A stretch of DNA of 37,676 nt from DATMQA01 sp035566895 (GCA_035566895.1 DATMQA010000128.1:1-37676); one strand, 5' to 3'. Shown: positions 6,978-15,770, counted from the stretch's first letter. Numbers and translations are program-made. Notes: generated from the sequence alone by a model not told the origin.

Positions 6978-9221
6978 ATGACACAACTGCGCATCATCTT
7001 TACGCTGGCCTGGCTTTGCGCGTTGTCCCTTCCACTCCAGGCGCAACAACTGCCCGAACCCGAATGGCTGGAAATCAGGCCGTTAAACGACAAGGGCGGG
7101 GTGGAGTACTATTACGATACCGGCACGTTCATGGCGACCAACGGAGTGGAGGTCAGCTACGGTGACGCGGTGCTCACCGCCGACCAGGTCTCGGGCAACA
7201 GCACCTCGCGCGAAGTCCTGGCCGATGGCTCCGCTCGCATCCAACAAGGGGACCAAATCTGGGTCAGCCAACACCTCCGCTATAACTTCGATACCCACCA
7301 GATCGAAGCCGCTCAGTTCCGCACCGGCCAGAGACCGATCTTTGCCGCCGGCCAGGGTTTGGGCGCCGACCTCACCAACCATCTTTATATCGCGACCAAT
7401 GCGCTCTTCACCACGGACGACATTTCGCAGCCCGCGATGAAAATCCGCGCCCGGCGCATCAAAATCATTCCCGGCAAGAGAATCCAGGCCAGTGACGCCG
7501 TCCTTTACGTCGGGAACGTGCCGGTGTTTTACTTTCCTTATTACTCGCGCAATCTGGGCGAGCACGCGAATAATCTCAATCTCACGCCCGGGTACCGCAG
7601 CCTGTACGGGCCCTTCCTTCTGGGCAACTACACTTGGTACCTCAGCGACCAGCTCGACGGTGTCGTCCATTTGGACTATCGCCAAAAGCGGGGCCCCGGT
7701 GTTGGACCGGATGTAAATTATCACCTCGGCCCCTGGGGCCAGGGCACCCTCAAGTATTACTATACCCACGACAACGACCCCAACATCGATGGCCTGGGGG
7801 TGCCCGTTCCGGAAAACCGGCAACGAGTCTATTTCTCTTACCAGGCGAACCCCGCCACCAACTTTTATGTGAAGGGCCTGGCCCGTTACGAAAGTGATCT
7901 GGCGGTGGTGCGCGACTTTTTCGAGAACGAATACCGGCGCGAACCGCAGCCCAACTCCTTCCTTGAGGCCAACAAATTCTGGTCCAATTTCAGTCTCGAT
8001 GCCTATGCCGAGCCGCGCCTGAATAATTTCCTGGAAACCGTCGAGCGTCTCCCGGACGTCCGGTTGACCGGCTACCGGCAGCAGCTCGGCGCTTCACCGC
8101 TCTACTACGAAAGCGAAAGCTCCGCGGGCTACTATCGCCGGCGCTTCGCGGTCAACCCCGGCACCAATAACCCGACCGCCACGAATCAGCCCCTGCCGGT
8201 TATTGCCGGCCTCAATTACGAAGCCGCTCGCGCCGATACCTACCACCAGGTTGTGCTGCCCGAGACCTTCTTTGGCTGGCTGAACGTGACCCCGCGCGTC
8301 GGCGGCCGCTTCACCTATTACAGCGAGGCCTCCGGTCCGGGCGGTGTCACCGGCGAAGAGTACCGGGGTGTGTTCAATACCGGGGCCGAAATCTCGTTCA
8401 AGGTTTCGCGCTTGTGGCCGGGGGTGCAAAACCAGCTCTTCGAGGTCGATGGCCTGCGTCATATCATGGAGCCCTCAGCCAATTATGTGTTTGTCCCCGC
8501 TCCCTCCACGCCGCCCCGGCAGTTGCCGAAGTTCGACTACGAATTGCCCAGCCTTCGCCTGCTCCCCATCGAATACCCGGACTACAACGCGATTGACTCG
8601 GTTGACAGCCAGAACGTGATCCGCTGGGGGCTGCGCAACAAACTCCAGACCAAACGCGACGGTCAGCTCGCCAACCTCGTCAACTGGGACCTCTACACCG
8701 ATTGGCGGCTCCAGCCCCGCCCGGACCAGACCACCTTTGCCGACCTCTATTCTGACCTCACGTTCAAGCCGCGGTCCTGGCTTAGTCTCGAATCCCTCAC
8801 CCGCTACGACCTCGACAGCGGCCATTTTCGGATGTCTTACCACACTCTGACTCTGATTCCCAACCAGGTCTGGAGCTGGAGCATCGGGCATTATTATCTG
8901 CGCGACGATCTAAGCAGCTCGCCGACCGCCCTCGGCCCGGGTAATAACGTGCTCACCAGCACCCTTACTTACCGCCTCAATGAAAACTGGGGGTGGCAGA
9001 TGAGCCATTATTTCAACGCCGGCATTGGCCGTTTGCAGGAACAGGCCTATACCATTTTCCGCGACCTGCGAAGTTGGACTGTGGCGCTGAGCTTCATTAC
9101 CCGCGACAACCCCCTCGGCCCCGAGGATTACACCGTCGCCTTCACCTTCTCGCTCAAGGCCTACCCGCGCTACGGCGTCGGCTCCGACGTCGGTGGACCC
9201 ACAGGCCTGCTGGGACGCTGA
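6978..9221 (+). CDS. LptD-like outer-membrane LPS-assembly protein
   Basis: A 747-residue protein from ATG 6978, chosen because a clean signal peptide follows (MTQLRIIFTLAWLCALSLPL, cleavage after QAQ); the frame is open back to 6852. The N-terminal 50-200 residues form an OstA/LptA-like beta-jellyroll (YYYDTGTFMATNGVEVSYGD, then LTADQV and repeated strand pairs). After YVGNVPVFYFPYYS, a typical LptD transition, about 500 residues of alternating strands with many Tyr and Trp form the predicted beta-barrel. LptD inserts lipopolysaccharide in the outer leaflet with the lipoprotein LptE, not seen here. The protein lacks the usual conserved cysteines, so disulfide control as in E. coli LptD is unlikely. 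Confidence 0.82.
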   Translation: MTQLRIIFTLAWLCALSLPLQAQQLPEPEWLEIRPLNDKGGVEYYYDTGTFMATNGVEVSYGDAVLTADQVSGNSTSREVLADGSARIQQGDQIWVSQHLRYNFDTHQIEAAQFRTGQRPIFAAGQGLGADLTNHLYIATNALFTTDDISQPAMKIRARRIKIIPGKRIQASDAVLYVGNVPVFYFPYYSRNLGEHANNLNLTPGYRSLYGPFLLGNYTWYLSDQLDGVVHLDYRQKRGPGVGPDVNYHLGPWGQGTLKYYYTHDNDPNIDGLGVPVPENRQRVYFSYQANPATNFYVKGLARYESDLAVVRDFFENEYRREPQPNSFLEANKFWSNFSLDAYAEPRLNNFLETVERLPDVRLTGYRQQLGASPLYYESESSAGYYRRRFAVNPGTNNPTATNQPLPVIAGLNYEAARADTYHQVVLPETFFGWLNVTPRVGGRFTYYSEASGPGGVTGEEYRGVFNTGAEISFKVSRLWPGVQNQLFEVDGLRHIMEPSANYVFVPAPSTPPRQLPKFDYELPSLRLLPIEYPDYNAIDSVDSQNVIRWGLRNKLQTKRDGQLANLVNWDLYTDWRLQPRPDQTTFADLYSDLTFKPRSWLSLESLTRYDLDSGHFRMSYHTLTLIPNQVWSWSIGHYYLRDDLSSSPTALGPGNNVLTSTLTYRLNENWGWQMSHYFNAGIGRLQEQAYTIFRDLRSWTVALSFITRDNPLGPEDYTVAFTFSLKAYPRYGVGSDVGGPTGLLGR

Positions 9222-9238
9222 TCGGCGCAACCCCTCAT

Positions 9239-9290
9239 GCAGCGCGGCCCATGTAACTATGTCACCATGCAACCATGTAACTATTTAACC
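9239..9290. repeat. 52-bp direct repeat, copy 1
   Basis: This 52-bp stretch (starting GCAGCGCGGCCCATGTAACT) recurs at 9657-9708 with one mismatch. It consists of short CCATGTAAC/CCATGCAAC words and begins 18 nt after the LptD-like gene. On the + strand it is followed by more ATGTAACCAT/TTTAACC words up to about 9305. It is non-coding. Confidence 0.85.
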
Positions 9291-9419
9291 ATGTAACCAT
9301 TTAACCCTGTCCCCCGTCCCCTGTCACCACCACCCGTTAACAATAACCCCTCACGCACCCGGCGCTTCGGATATCCCCCCATCATAGTTGCTGAAATTTG
9401 AAGTCCCGGGTGCCGGTTC

Positions 9420-9551
9420 TGTCCCGAAGGGACATCCGAAAATAGCCCCCCGTTTCAACGGGGGGAAGAAGGCATCAGCAACGTCAAGTCCCGCCAGGGA
9501 CGGCAGACAGCGGTGTTGTAGGCCGGGTGCTGCCGGGTGCGCCCACCCGGC
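9420..9551. repeat. Cluster of short GC-rich palindromes (REP-like)
   Basis: Four hairpins follow each other: GTCCC-GAA-GGGAC (9421-9433), CCCCCCGTT with AACGGGGGG (about 9446-9465), GTCCC-GCCA-GGGAC (9488-9501) and a GCCGGGTG stem closed by CACCCGGC near 9532-9551. The order GTCCC..GGGAC, C-run/G-run, GTCCC..GGGAC is a common pattern of bacterial intergenic repeats, some of which are mobilised by RAYT transposases; none is present here. No gene is supported in 9222-9740. Confidence 0.65.
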
Positions 9552-9630
9552 GCTTCTGCAGGTTTTTCAGCAATCTGATTAACTCATTGAGCTCGTGTAA
9601 CCATGTAACCCTTTTAACTGAGTTAACCCT

Positions 9631-9650
9631 TTTAACCCATTTAACTCATT
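9631..9650. repeat. Dispersed TTTAACCCATTTAACTC repeat, copy C
   Basis: The 17-mer TTTAACCCATTTAACTC occurs here and again, exactly, at 29731 and 29861, 20 kb away. Around it are further TTAACCCTTTTAAC words (9608-9630). Non-coding. Confidence 0.75.
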
Positions 9651-9656
9651 ATCAGT

Positions 9657-9708
9657 GCAGCACGGCCCATGTAACTATGTCACCATGCAACCATGTAACT
9701 ATTTAACC
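9657..9708. repeat. 52-bp direct repeat, copy 2
   Basis: Second copy of the 9239-9290 element, same orientation, one mismatch in 52 bases, 33 nt before the end of the phosphoesterase gene. The two copies bracket the palindrome cluster. Confidence 0.85.
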
Positions 9709-9740
9709 CTGCCCCCCATCACCCGTCACGCGCCACCCCG

Positions 9741-10724
9741 TCACCCCTCACCTTCCAACCGATGCAATTGAAACTTCACCGGTTCCCGGGCCTCGAGGTT
9801 TAGCTTGGCTGTGAGGTAGCCACCGTCCTTCAACAGTTGGATTCCCGCTAGCGCCGGACAGAGCCGCACCTTGAATGGGCGCCAGTGCCGGGCCTCGCGC
9901 AATGCGGCGCTGAGCCGACGGACGGTGTGCCCCAGGAAACAGATCCTGGGCATCCCCGCCAGCCAACGGCTCTTCCACAAAATCAGGTTGGAGTGCAAAT
10001 GGCCGATGACCGTCTGCTCGATTTGCGGCAGCTTCGCCCGCACAGCTTCTTCCCGCCAAAGAAACGGCAGGGCGGTCGGATCATGGCAAAAAAGCAACAC
10101 GCGCTGCTCCGGGCTTAGCGCGCCAAAGGCCCGGCTGATTTCCGCCATATGCCCCGCCCGCAGCCGCTCCCATTGGGCCCGCTCCTCCGGCAGAGTGTCA
10201 GCCTCGAATACGGGCAGCCCCACCAGGGAGGAGACCACGCCCATCAGCACGTAGTTGCCAAGCGTCAACTGCCAGAACGGTTCCAGCTTCAATTCCTGCC
10301 GGGCGCGCTCCCAGCTCGCCAGCCGCATGCCGCCGTATCCACCAAAGAAACTGATTTTACCCAATTCATGATCTCCGTAAATGGCCTGCAGCCGGGCGCC
10401 GAACCTGGCGCGGAGTTGCTCCAGGCAGGCTTTGGCGCTCTGGCAGGCCGCCTCGTCGCTGACGCCGATGAACACCGAGTTGCAGGAATAATCCCCGTTG
10501 GCGATGACATAATCGGGTTCACCCGCCTGCTGCAAAAAACGGTCCAGCAGATGATTCTGGTGCAGTGGCTCGCGCAGCCAGAGGTAGCGGCGATGAAACC
10601 GAACCAGGGCGCGCAGCATGGGGTTTGCGAGCCCCCGGATTTCATAGTCGTTGCCGCGCGCCTGTTCGGCGGCGCTGGCATAGTGAATGTCGCTCAGGAT
10701 GGCGAGCGTGACGGTTTCAGCCAT
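9741..10724 (-). CDS. Calcineurin-like metallophosphoesterase
   Basis: A 327-residue protein with the five blocks of the calcineurin-like phosphoesterase fold in order: SDIHY (Asp12, His14), NGDYS, YGDHE (in place of the usual GNHE; Asn to Asp at a conserved position), FCHDPTALPF and IGHLHSN. These bind two metal ions and hydrolyse phosphomono- or diesters. No signal peptide or membrane helix, so it is likely cytosolic. Its substrate is unknown. It follows the histidine kinase gene by 80 nt on the same strand and may share its transcript. The gene ends close to the second 52-bp repeat. Confidence 0.85.
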   Translation of the reverse strand: MAETVTLAILSDIHYASAAEQARGNDYEIRGLANPMLRALVRFHRRYLWLREPLHQNHLLDRFLQQAGEPDYVIANGDYSCNSVFIGVSDEAACQSAKACLEQLRARFGARLQAIYGDHELGKISFFGGYGGMRLASWERARQELKLEPFWQLTLGNYVLMGVVSSLVGLPVFEADTLPEERAQWERLRAGHMAEISRAFGALSPEQRVLLFCHDPTALPFLWREEAVRAKLPQIEQTVIGHLHSNLILWKSRWLAGMPRICFLGHTVRRLSAALREARHWRPFKVRLCPALAGIQLLKDGGYLTAKLNLEAREPVKFQLHRLEGEG

Positions 10725-10804
10725 GAGGGGAAGGTAATGTCAGACGAAATATGGAATCTGCCTTATCTGAGGGCAACCAACCTCGTGTCGGATTGCGGAT
10801 TCCC

Positions 10805-12001
10805 TCAAACCGCCTCTTCCAACAGCGGCAGGAGGATCTGAAACGTCGTCCCCTCCCCGTTGTGGCTCTCGACGGTGACTTCGCCGAGATGTTCCTGGAC
10901 GATTCGCTGGGTAATGGCAAGCCCCAGGCCGGTCCCGTTGGGTTTGGTTGTAAAGAACGGTTCGAACAGCCGTTCCAGGTTCTCCGCGGGGATGCCCACG
11001 CCCGTGTCCGTGACGCAAATGCGAATTTGGCGCGGCTCAGCCGTGTCGCTGAGCCCACCGGCACCAACCCCGCTCGAAAGCGCCTGGCCGTTGGCTTTGA
11101 GCCGTCCGTGGACCTCACCCTCTGCCCTGAGGGCTGCGCGTTCCCCGCTGCCTGCTCCGCAAGGTTCGAGGTTTTCTGTGGCGACCGTCAGGCTGCCGCC
11201 GGCGCCCATGGCTTCCACGGCGTTGAGCAACAGGTTCACGAAGGCCTGCTGCAACTCGTAATCATCGCCGTTGACCTGGTCGGGCGCCGCCTGGAAGCTG
11301 CGCTGCAGCGAAATCCCGCCGGCATCCAGTTGCGGCTGGACCAGCCGTAAGGAATGCTCGAGCACCTCGTGCAGGCTGAGGGGCGAAAAAGCCAGCCGCC
11401 CCGGTCCCGCGAACCGCAGCATCCGGCTGACGATCGCATCGATGCGGCTCAACTCACGGCGCACCACATCGACCAGTTCGGCCTCTTGATTCTTTTCCAG
11501 CAGCAAATCGATAAAGGTCTTTCCGGCGACCAGCGCATTTTTGATTTCGTGGGCCATGCTGGCGGCCAGCGTGCCGATATCGGCCAGGCGATCCAATTGC
11601 TGAACATGTTCTTGCATGCGGCGGGCGGAGCTCAGGTCATTGAGCACGAGCAGGACGCCCGGGGCGTTTTTTCCGGGCTGCACCGGCGTGGCGGTGACGC
11701 GCAACGTCAGGGGTCCGCGGCGATTGGGCTTAAGTTCCACTTTTCGCGCTGTCAGCGGCCGGCCGGAGGACAGAGCTTCACGCGCAATCTTCTGCAATGG
11801 GACGGGCAAGGCCTCAAAGGGAAAAGTGCGGGGGGGAGCGGGCTCCAGTCCCAGGATTTGTTGGGCTTCCGGGGTGAGCAGGGTGATGTTGTGTCCGCCA
11901 TCAATCAGGATGACGCCCGAGACAAGGCAATCGCGCAAGGCATCGGCGAAACTCAACCCTTCCTGGCCCTGTCCTGACCGGCCTGCCTGGTTCATTGACA
12001 T
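10805..12001 (-). CDS. Soluble PAS-domain sensor histidine kinase (NtrB-like)
   Basis: A 398-residue kinase without membrane segments. A PAS domain covers about 17-125 (LVSGVILIDGGHNITLLTPE), then a HisKA dimerisation helix with the phosphate-accepting His151 in SMAHEIKN, then an HATPase_c domain with the N box (LLLNAVEA, Asn260), G1 (DTGVGI, 332-337), F box (EPFFTTK) and G2 (GTGLGL). The layout matches NtrB-type cytosolic kinases. About 45 Gly/Ala-rich residues (279-323) are inserted between the N box and G1. No response regulator lies beside it, so its partner is elsewhere. A second ATG two codons in is an equally good start. Confidence 0.9.
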   Translation of the reverse strand: MSMNQAGRSGQGQEGLSFADALRDCLVSGVILIDGGHNITLLTPEAQQILGLEPAPPRTFPFEALPVPLQKIAREALSSGRPLTARKVELKPNRRGPLTLRVTATPVQPGKNAPGVLLVLNDLSSARRMQEHVQQLDRLADIGTLAASMAHEIKNALVAGKTFIDLLLEKNQEAELVDVVRRELSRIDAIVSRMLRFAGPGRLAFSPLSLHEVLEHSLRLVQPQLDAGGISLQRSFQAAPDQVNGDDYELQQAFVNLLLNAVEAMGAGGSLTVATENLEPCGAGSGERAALRAEGEVHGRLKANGQALSSGVGAGGLSDTAEPRQIRICVTDTGVGIPAENLERLFEPFFTTKPNGTGLGLAITQRIVQEHLGEVTVESHNGEGTTFQILLPLLEEAV

Positions 12002-12193
12002 AAAGGCTTGGTGCTGGGCTCAGCATTGACACCGTGCGAAACAGAGAAGCCAGGCGAGTAACCGGCGTCGCTCTCCGTTCGGTCGCAAGGTGTTTCAGCC
12101 ACGCATTGCTACGGAATGCCGCAGGATAACCCGGCCGTTTTGGTGAAGGCAACAGAAAAGCACACAAAAGCGACTTCTGCCTCCTATAAGTTA

Positions 12194-12316
12194 CTAACGG
12201 ACTGAGTTGCAAACCGTGATCCTGCGCCGTGCCACCATCAGCAAACATCCGCGCGCCTCGCCGCGCCAGCCAGCCCCGGCAAAGACCACGTTGGCATCAA
12301 GGACGACGTGCGCGAC
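12194..12316 (-). pseudogene. Truncated PIN-domain toxin relic
   Basis: On the minus strand the frame read from 12316 gives VVLDANVVFAGAGWRGEARG, then CLLMVARRRITVCNS, and stops at 12194. This matches the start of a VapC/PIN-type RNase toxin: hydrophobic strand, first catalytic Asp in LDANV, then a WRG turn and helix. A full PIN domain needs about 130 residues; here about 40 remain and no usable start codon lies in frame after the stop at 12317. The frame begins within the end of the putative antitoxin relic, the usual gene order for such pairs. The 12002-12193 remainder shows nothing recognisable. Confidence 0.5.
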
Positions 12317-12437
12317 TCAGCTCCGTTCTGATCCGGCGCTGGGTTTTTACTATCTCGGCCACCTCCTTCTCAGGCGAACGGGCGAATTCTGCCAGCTCCA
12401 GGTTCAGAGAGCGTGTCGAGGCTTGCCAATCACGCAA
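12297..12437 (-). pseudogene. Probable antitoxin relic (46 codons)
   Basis: From a TTG at 12437 the frame encodes 46 residues, LRDWQASTRSLNLELAEFAR and then SPEKEVAEIVKTQRRIRTEL, ending SRARRP. It is helical and charged and ends where the PIN-like frame begins, as antitoxin C-termini do. The DNA-binding part expected of a CopG- or AbrB-type antitoxin is not seen. It lies immediately after, and in frame with, the TGA of the M16 peptidase, so it could alternatively be a former C-terminal extension of that enzyme. TTG initiation without a clear ribosome site makes expression doubtful. Confidence 0.35.
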
Positions 12438-13706
12438 TCAACCCCAACGCCTTAGCATTTCCGCCAGTCCACGGGCCGACTTCAACGGGCTGACCAGCGC
12501 CAGGTTTAGCCGTTCGGGCCGGAAGAAGTCCCGCGCCACGGCGCGGACCTCCGTGGCGGTCACCTGCCCCAGGCGCCGTTTCACTTTCTCCGGCGCAAAG
12601 ACGCGGCCGTAACCCAGCCATTGTTCGCCTACCCAGTTCATCTGGTTTTCCGCGCTTTCCTGCCCTAGCTCGATTTGGCCGATGACATAATCCCGGGCCC
12701 GACGCAATTCGACCACGCCGGGAGGCGATTCAATAAAACGGCGCAATTCGCGGAGGATGAGCCGGAGCACCCGCGGCAGTTTATCGGTGTCCAGCCCCGC
12801 GGAAATGACCAGATCGCCGGTATCTGCAAAAAAGCTGGGCGTGCTATAAATCGAGTACGCCAAACCCCGGTCTTCGCGGACGACTTGGAAGAGGCGCGAA
12901 CTCATGTTCTCCCCGAGGATGGTATTCAACAGGCGAAGCGCATAACGGCGTTCGTCATGCCGCGAGCAGATGCGGATGCCCAGCGCCATTTGAGTTTGTT
13001 CGGTCCTTTTAGTGAACAGTCGGACGCGTGGGGCTGGCTGGTCGTTGCGGGCTGGCTGGAAACTCGGGCGCCGGCCCCTCGGAACGGAGCGCGCGTAGCG
13101 CGCGGTCGCGCGGACTACCCGGCGGTGGTCCACATTCCCCGCGGCCACCAACAAAGCGCTGCCGGAAACGTAATTGTCGTGAAGGTAACTCAGCAAGCGG
13201 GACCGGTTCAAGCCATCCAGCGTTTGGTTGGTGCCGGTGATGGGCCGGCCCAGCGGTTGCTCGGGCCAGAGAGTCGCGTTGAGCAACTCCTGCACGTGAT
13301 GCTGCGGTTCGTCCAGGTACATTGCCATTTCTTCTTTGATGACCTGGCGTTCTTTGGCGATTTCCGCTGGGGCGAACTTCGAGTTGAGCAACATGTCCAT
13401 CAGCACGTCGAGCAGCTCCTCGAACCGGTCGGCGCAGGCCCGCGCATGAAAACAAGTCGTCTCTTCGCTGGTGAAGGCGTTGAGGTAGCCACCGATGCCT
13501 TCGACCGCCTGGGAAATTTCTTTGGCCGAACGTCTGCGCGTGCCTTTGAACAGCAGGTGCTCGATAAAATGGCAGGCGCCGTTGAGCGCGGGCGGTTCGT
13601 ACCGCGAGCCGACACCGAGCCACAGCCCGACGCTGACGCTGCGCATGTGCGGCATGGCCGCAGTCGCGACGGTCAGCCCATTGGGCAAAGCGCTGATTCG
13701 ATACAT
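12438..13706 (-). CDS. M16 family zinc metallopeptidase (processing-peptidase type)
   Basis: A 422-residue protein with both halves of an M16B peptidase. The inverted zinc motif HXXEH is His46-Phe-Ile-Glu49-His50 (CHFIEHLLFKGT), and the third ligand Glu126 (QVIKEEMAM) lies at the expected distance of about 75 residues. The second half carries ENMSSRLFQVVREDRGLAYS, the conserved substrate-binding Arg/Tyr segment, so one chain holds the active and the clamp half. Relatives are YmxG and the mitochondrial processing peptidase; they cut short peptides in the cytosol or periplasm. No signal peptide is seen. It follows the LOG gene by 4 nt, certainly co-transcribed. Confidence 0.93.
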   Translation of the reverse strand: MYRISALPNGLTVATAAMPHMRSVSVGLWLGVGSRYEPPALNGACHFIEHLLFKGTRRRSAKEISQAVEGIGGYLNAFTSEETTCFHARACADRFEELLDVLMDMLLNSKFAPAEIAKERQVIKEEMAMYLDEPQHHVQELLNATLWPEQPLGRPITGTNQTLDGLNRSRLLSYLHDNYVSGSALLVAAGNVDHRRVVRATARYARSVPRGRRPSFQPARNDQPAPRVRLFTKRTEQTQMALGIRICSRHDERRYALRLLNTILGENMSSRLFQVVREDRGLAYSIYSTPSFFADTGDLVISAGLDTDKLPRVLRLILRELRRFIESPPGVVELRRARDYVIGQIELGQESAENQMNWVGEQWLGYGRVFAPEKVKRRLGQVTATEVRAVARDFFRPERLNLALVSPLKSARGLAEMLRRWG

Positions 13707-13710
13707 AATT

Positions 13711-14394
13711 TCATGCGAACGCCTTCGGCATAATTTCAGGCGGGCCTACGCGCCGCTCGTAATCGAGAATCAGGTTGATCGCCTCCTGCGGATCATCGGT
13801 AACCGTGAATAGGTCCAGATCGCCGGGGCTGATAAATTCCGAGCCTTCCAGCCGCCCCTTCATCCAGCGGAGCAACCCTTTCCAGTGCTCTTTCCCGAAG
13901 AGGATCAGCGGGAACTCAGGGATCCGCTGGGTTTGCACCAGCGTCAGGACCTCGAAGAATTCGTCCAGGGTCCCGAATCCTCCGGGCATGAAAACAAAGG
14001 CGATGCTGTACTTGACGAAACAGACCTTGCGCGAAAAGAAATAGTGAAAATTGATGGGGATGTTCGCGTACCGGTTGCCCTTTTGTTCGTGCGGCAGCTC
14101 GATATTCAGCCCGACGGATTTGCCCTTGGCGAGGCCTGCGCCTTTGTTGGCCGCCTCCATAATGCCGGGGCCGCCGCCGGTGATGATGGCCAGGTTGTGT
14201 TTGGCCAGCCCCTTGGCCAGTTCGACGGCGGCCTGGTAATGCGGGTCGCCCGGCAACATTCGCGCCGAGCCGAAGATCGTCACGCCGGGACCGACCTGGG
14301 AGAGGGTCTCGAAGGAATCGACGAACTCGGCCATGATCCGAAAAATGCGCCAGGGGTCTTCCTTGATGAAGGTCAGTTTCGTGTCGTTGTTCAC
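13711..14394 (-). CDS. LOG family protein (putative nucleoside-5'-monophosphate phosphoribohydrolase)
   Basis: A 227-residue Rossmann-fold protein with the two defining motifs, GGGPGIMEAANKGA (73-86) and MPGGFGTLDEFFEVLT (136-151, containing PGGxGTxxE). Plant and some bacterial members release free cytokinin base from the riboside monophosphate; bacterial relatives also hydrolyse AMP-type nucleotides, and physiological substrates are mostly unknown. It is the first gene of a two-gene unit with the M16 peptidase. Its start faces the membrane-protein gene at 14529, and the 134-nt divergent region between them contains no site I can name. Confidence 0.92.
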   Translation of the reverse strand: MNNDTKLTFIKEDPWRIFRIMAEFVDSFETLSQVGPGVTIFGSARMLPGDPHYQAAVELAKGLAKHNLAIITGGGPGIMEAANKGAGLAKGKSVGLNIELPHEQKGNRYANIPINFHYFFSRKVCFVKYSIAFVFMPGGFGTLDEFFEVLTLVQTQRIPEFPLILFGKEHWKGLLRWMKGRLEGSEFISPGDLDLFTVTDDPQEAINLILDYERRVGPPEIMPKAFA

Positions 14395-14528
14395 AGGCTC
14401 AGGATAGCAACGGTGGACAGCGACACAAGCGGTTCAGCGCGCTGGATACGTGACACCTTGACTCCGGGAACAAACTTGCCTTGCACCCGCTCTCACCTTA
14501 CGTTGGCTAACAGACTCACTGGAAGCAA

Positions 14529-15770
14529 ATGATTAAGCCTTCGACGCCCCCGGCGCTTTGTGAGCTCGAGAAAGTTGAGGGGCCCGCCCCGGGAATGCTG
14601 AACCCGCCCGGTCAAACGCGCGCGCTCGTCCGAACCGGCGACCTTATTGGCTCTGCAGAGTTCTTGCTGGTCACGCTGGCGGCCACTCTGATCCCGGTTA
14701 GTTTGCTTTGGGATTTCTCCTGGGAATCCACCATCGGCGTGGATCGCTTCTGGTCGCCGCCCCATTTGGCGACGCACATCGGGGTCTGGTTGAGCGGGCT
14801 TCTCGCTGTCCGGCTCATCTTTGTCTTCACCGCCGCCCGGCGTCAGGACGGCGCGCTTGCAGGCGTGCACATCGGGCCCCTGTGCGGGCCCGCGGGTGTA
14901 TGGATTCTCTTCTGGGCTGCCGCTACCTTGCAGGCGGCCCTTCTGTTGGATAACTGGTGGCAACGCGCCTATGGCTTGGGCGCTGGACTGTGGCATCCCC
15001 CGCAAATTCTGAAAGCGGTCGGCTTCTTCGCCCTCCTGTTTGGCGGCGTGATGCTCGGCGCCGGCAATCTCTCTAAGGTTTCGGCCCGGACCGGTGCGGG
15101 CGCGGCATTTCTGGCCTGGCACGGCGGGCTGTTGCTGACGATGTGCGCCCTGGTCCTCATGATGACCAATTATCCCAACCTGCAGCATACCGCGACCTTT
15201 TACCTCGTTTCCTCCGCCATTTACCCGGCCGTGCTGCTCGGTGTCGGACGGCCCAGCCACCCGCGGTGGGGGGCCACGGGCGTCGCCCTTGTCTATACTG
15301 CCATCCTCGGCGCGATGGTCTGGCTGTTGCCGAGATTCCCCGCGCATCCGCTCACACCCCCGATTCACAATCCGGCCGACCACATGATGCCCCCGCCTTT
15401 TCCATTGCTGTTGGTCCTGCCGGCACTGGTCCTGGACCGGCTGGTTGCGCGACCGGTTGCCGGGAGATCTTTCCTGGGACAGTTGCTGCTGGCAGGCGCG
15501 GCTGGCGTTGCCTTCCTCGCCACGTTTCTTCCTTCGCAATGGTTCTTCGCCAGGTTCCTGTTGTCGCCAGCGGCCGACAACTGGTTTTTCGCCGGGGGCG
15601 GCCGGCACTGGCCATTCTTTCTTAAGATTGATCAGGCCCGGATCATGTTTTGGGGCATGAAACAGGACCCATTAACCTTCGGGATGGCGTTGCTCGCCGC
15701 CTTGGCAGCAGCGGCCTCCGCCTGGATTGGCCTGCGGGTCGCCGCATGGTTGACGGGGTTGCGCCGATGA
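14529..15770 (+). CDS. Polytopic membrane protein of unknown function
   Basis: A 413-residue protein with about ten hydrophobic segments after a polar N-terminal 40 residues. Recognisable blocks are LLWDFSWESTIGVDRFWSPP with HLATHIGVWLSG near 60-90 and LLDNWWQRAYGL near 138-149, which remind me of an unnamed family of bacterial inner-membrane proteins with W/H-rich conserved loops. A late loop has HNPADHMMPPPFP. These His and Trp residues on the loops could bind metal or quinone, but no enzyme is recognised. The next gene begins within its stop codon (ATGA), so the two products are probably made together. Confidence 0.75.
   Translation: MIKPSTPPALCELEKVEGPAPGMLNPPGQTRALVRTGDLIGSAEFLLVTLAATLIPVSLLWDFSWESTIGVDRFWSPPHLATHIGVWLSGLLAVRLIFVFTAARRQDGALAGVHIGPLCGPAGVWILFWAAATLQAALLLDNWWQRAYGLGAGLWHPPQILKAVGFFALLFGGVMLGAGNLSKVSARTGAGAAFLAWHGGLLLTMCALVLMMTNYPNLQHTATFYLVSSAIYPAVLLGVGRPSHPRWGATGVALVYTAILGAMVWLLPRFPAHPLTPPIHNPADHMMPPPFPLLLVLPALVLDRLVARPVAGRSFLGQLLLAGAAGVAFLATFLPSQWFFARFLLSPAADNWFFAGGGRHWPFFLKIDQARIMFWGMKQDPLTFGMALLAALAAAASAWIGLRVAAWLTGLRR

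Noticed and set aside
9239..9708. CRISPR array
   Set aside because: Only two 52-bp copies separated by 366 nt, not regularly spaced short repeats, and no cas genes.
14493..15608. 371-codon minus-strand frame opposite the polytopic membrane protein
   Set aside because: Gln/Arg/Gly-rich low-complexity product typical of the reverse of a hydrophobic gene; the plus frame overlaps the next gene by ATGA, as real genes do.
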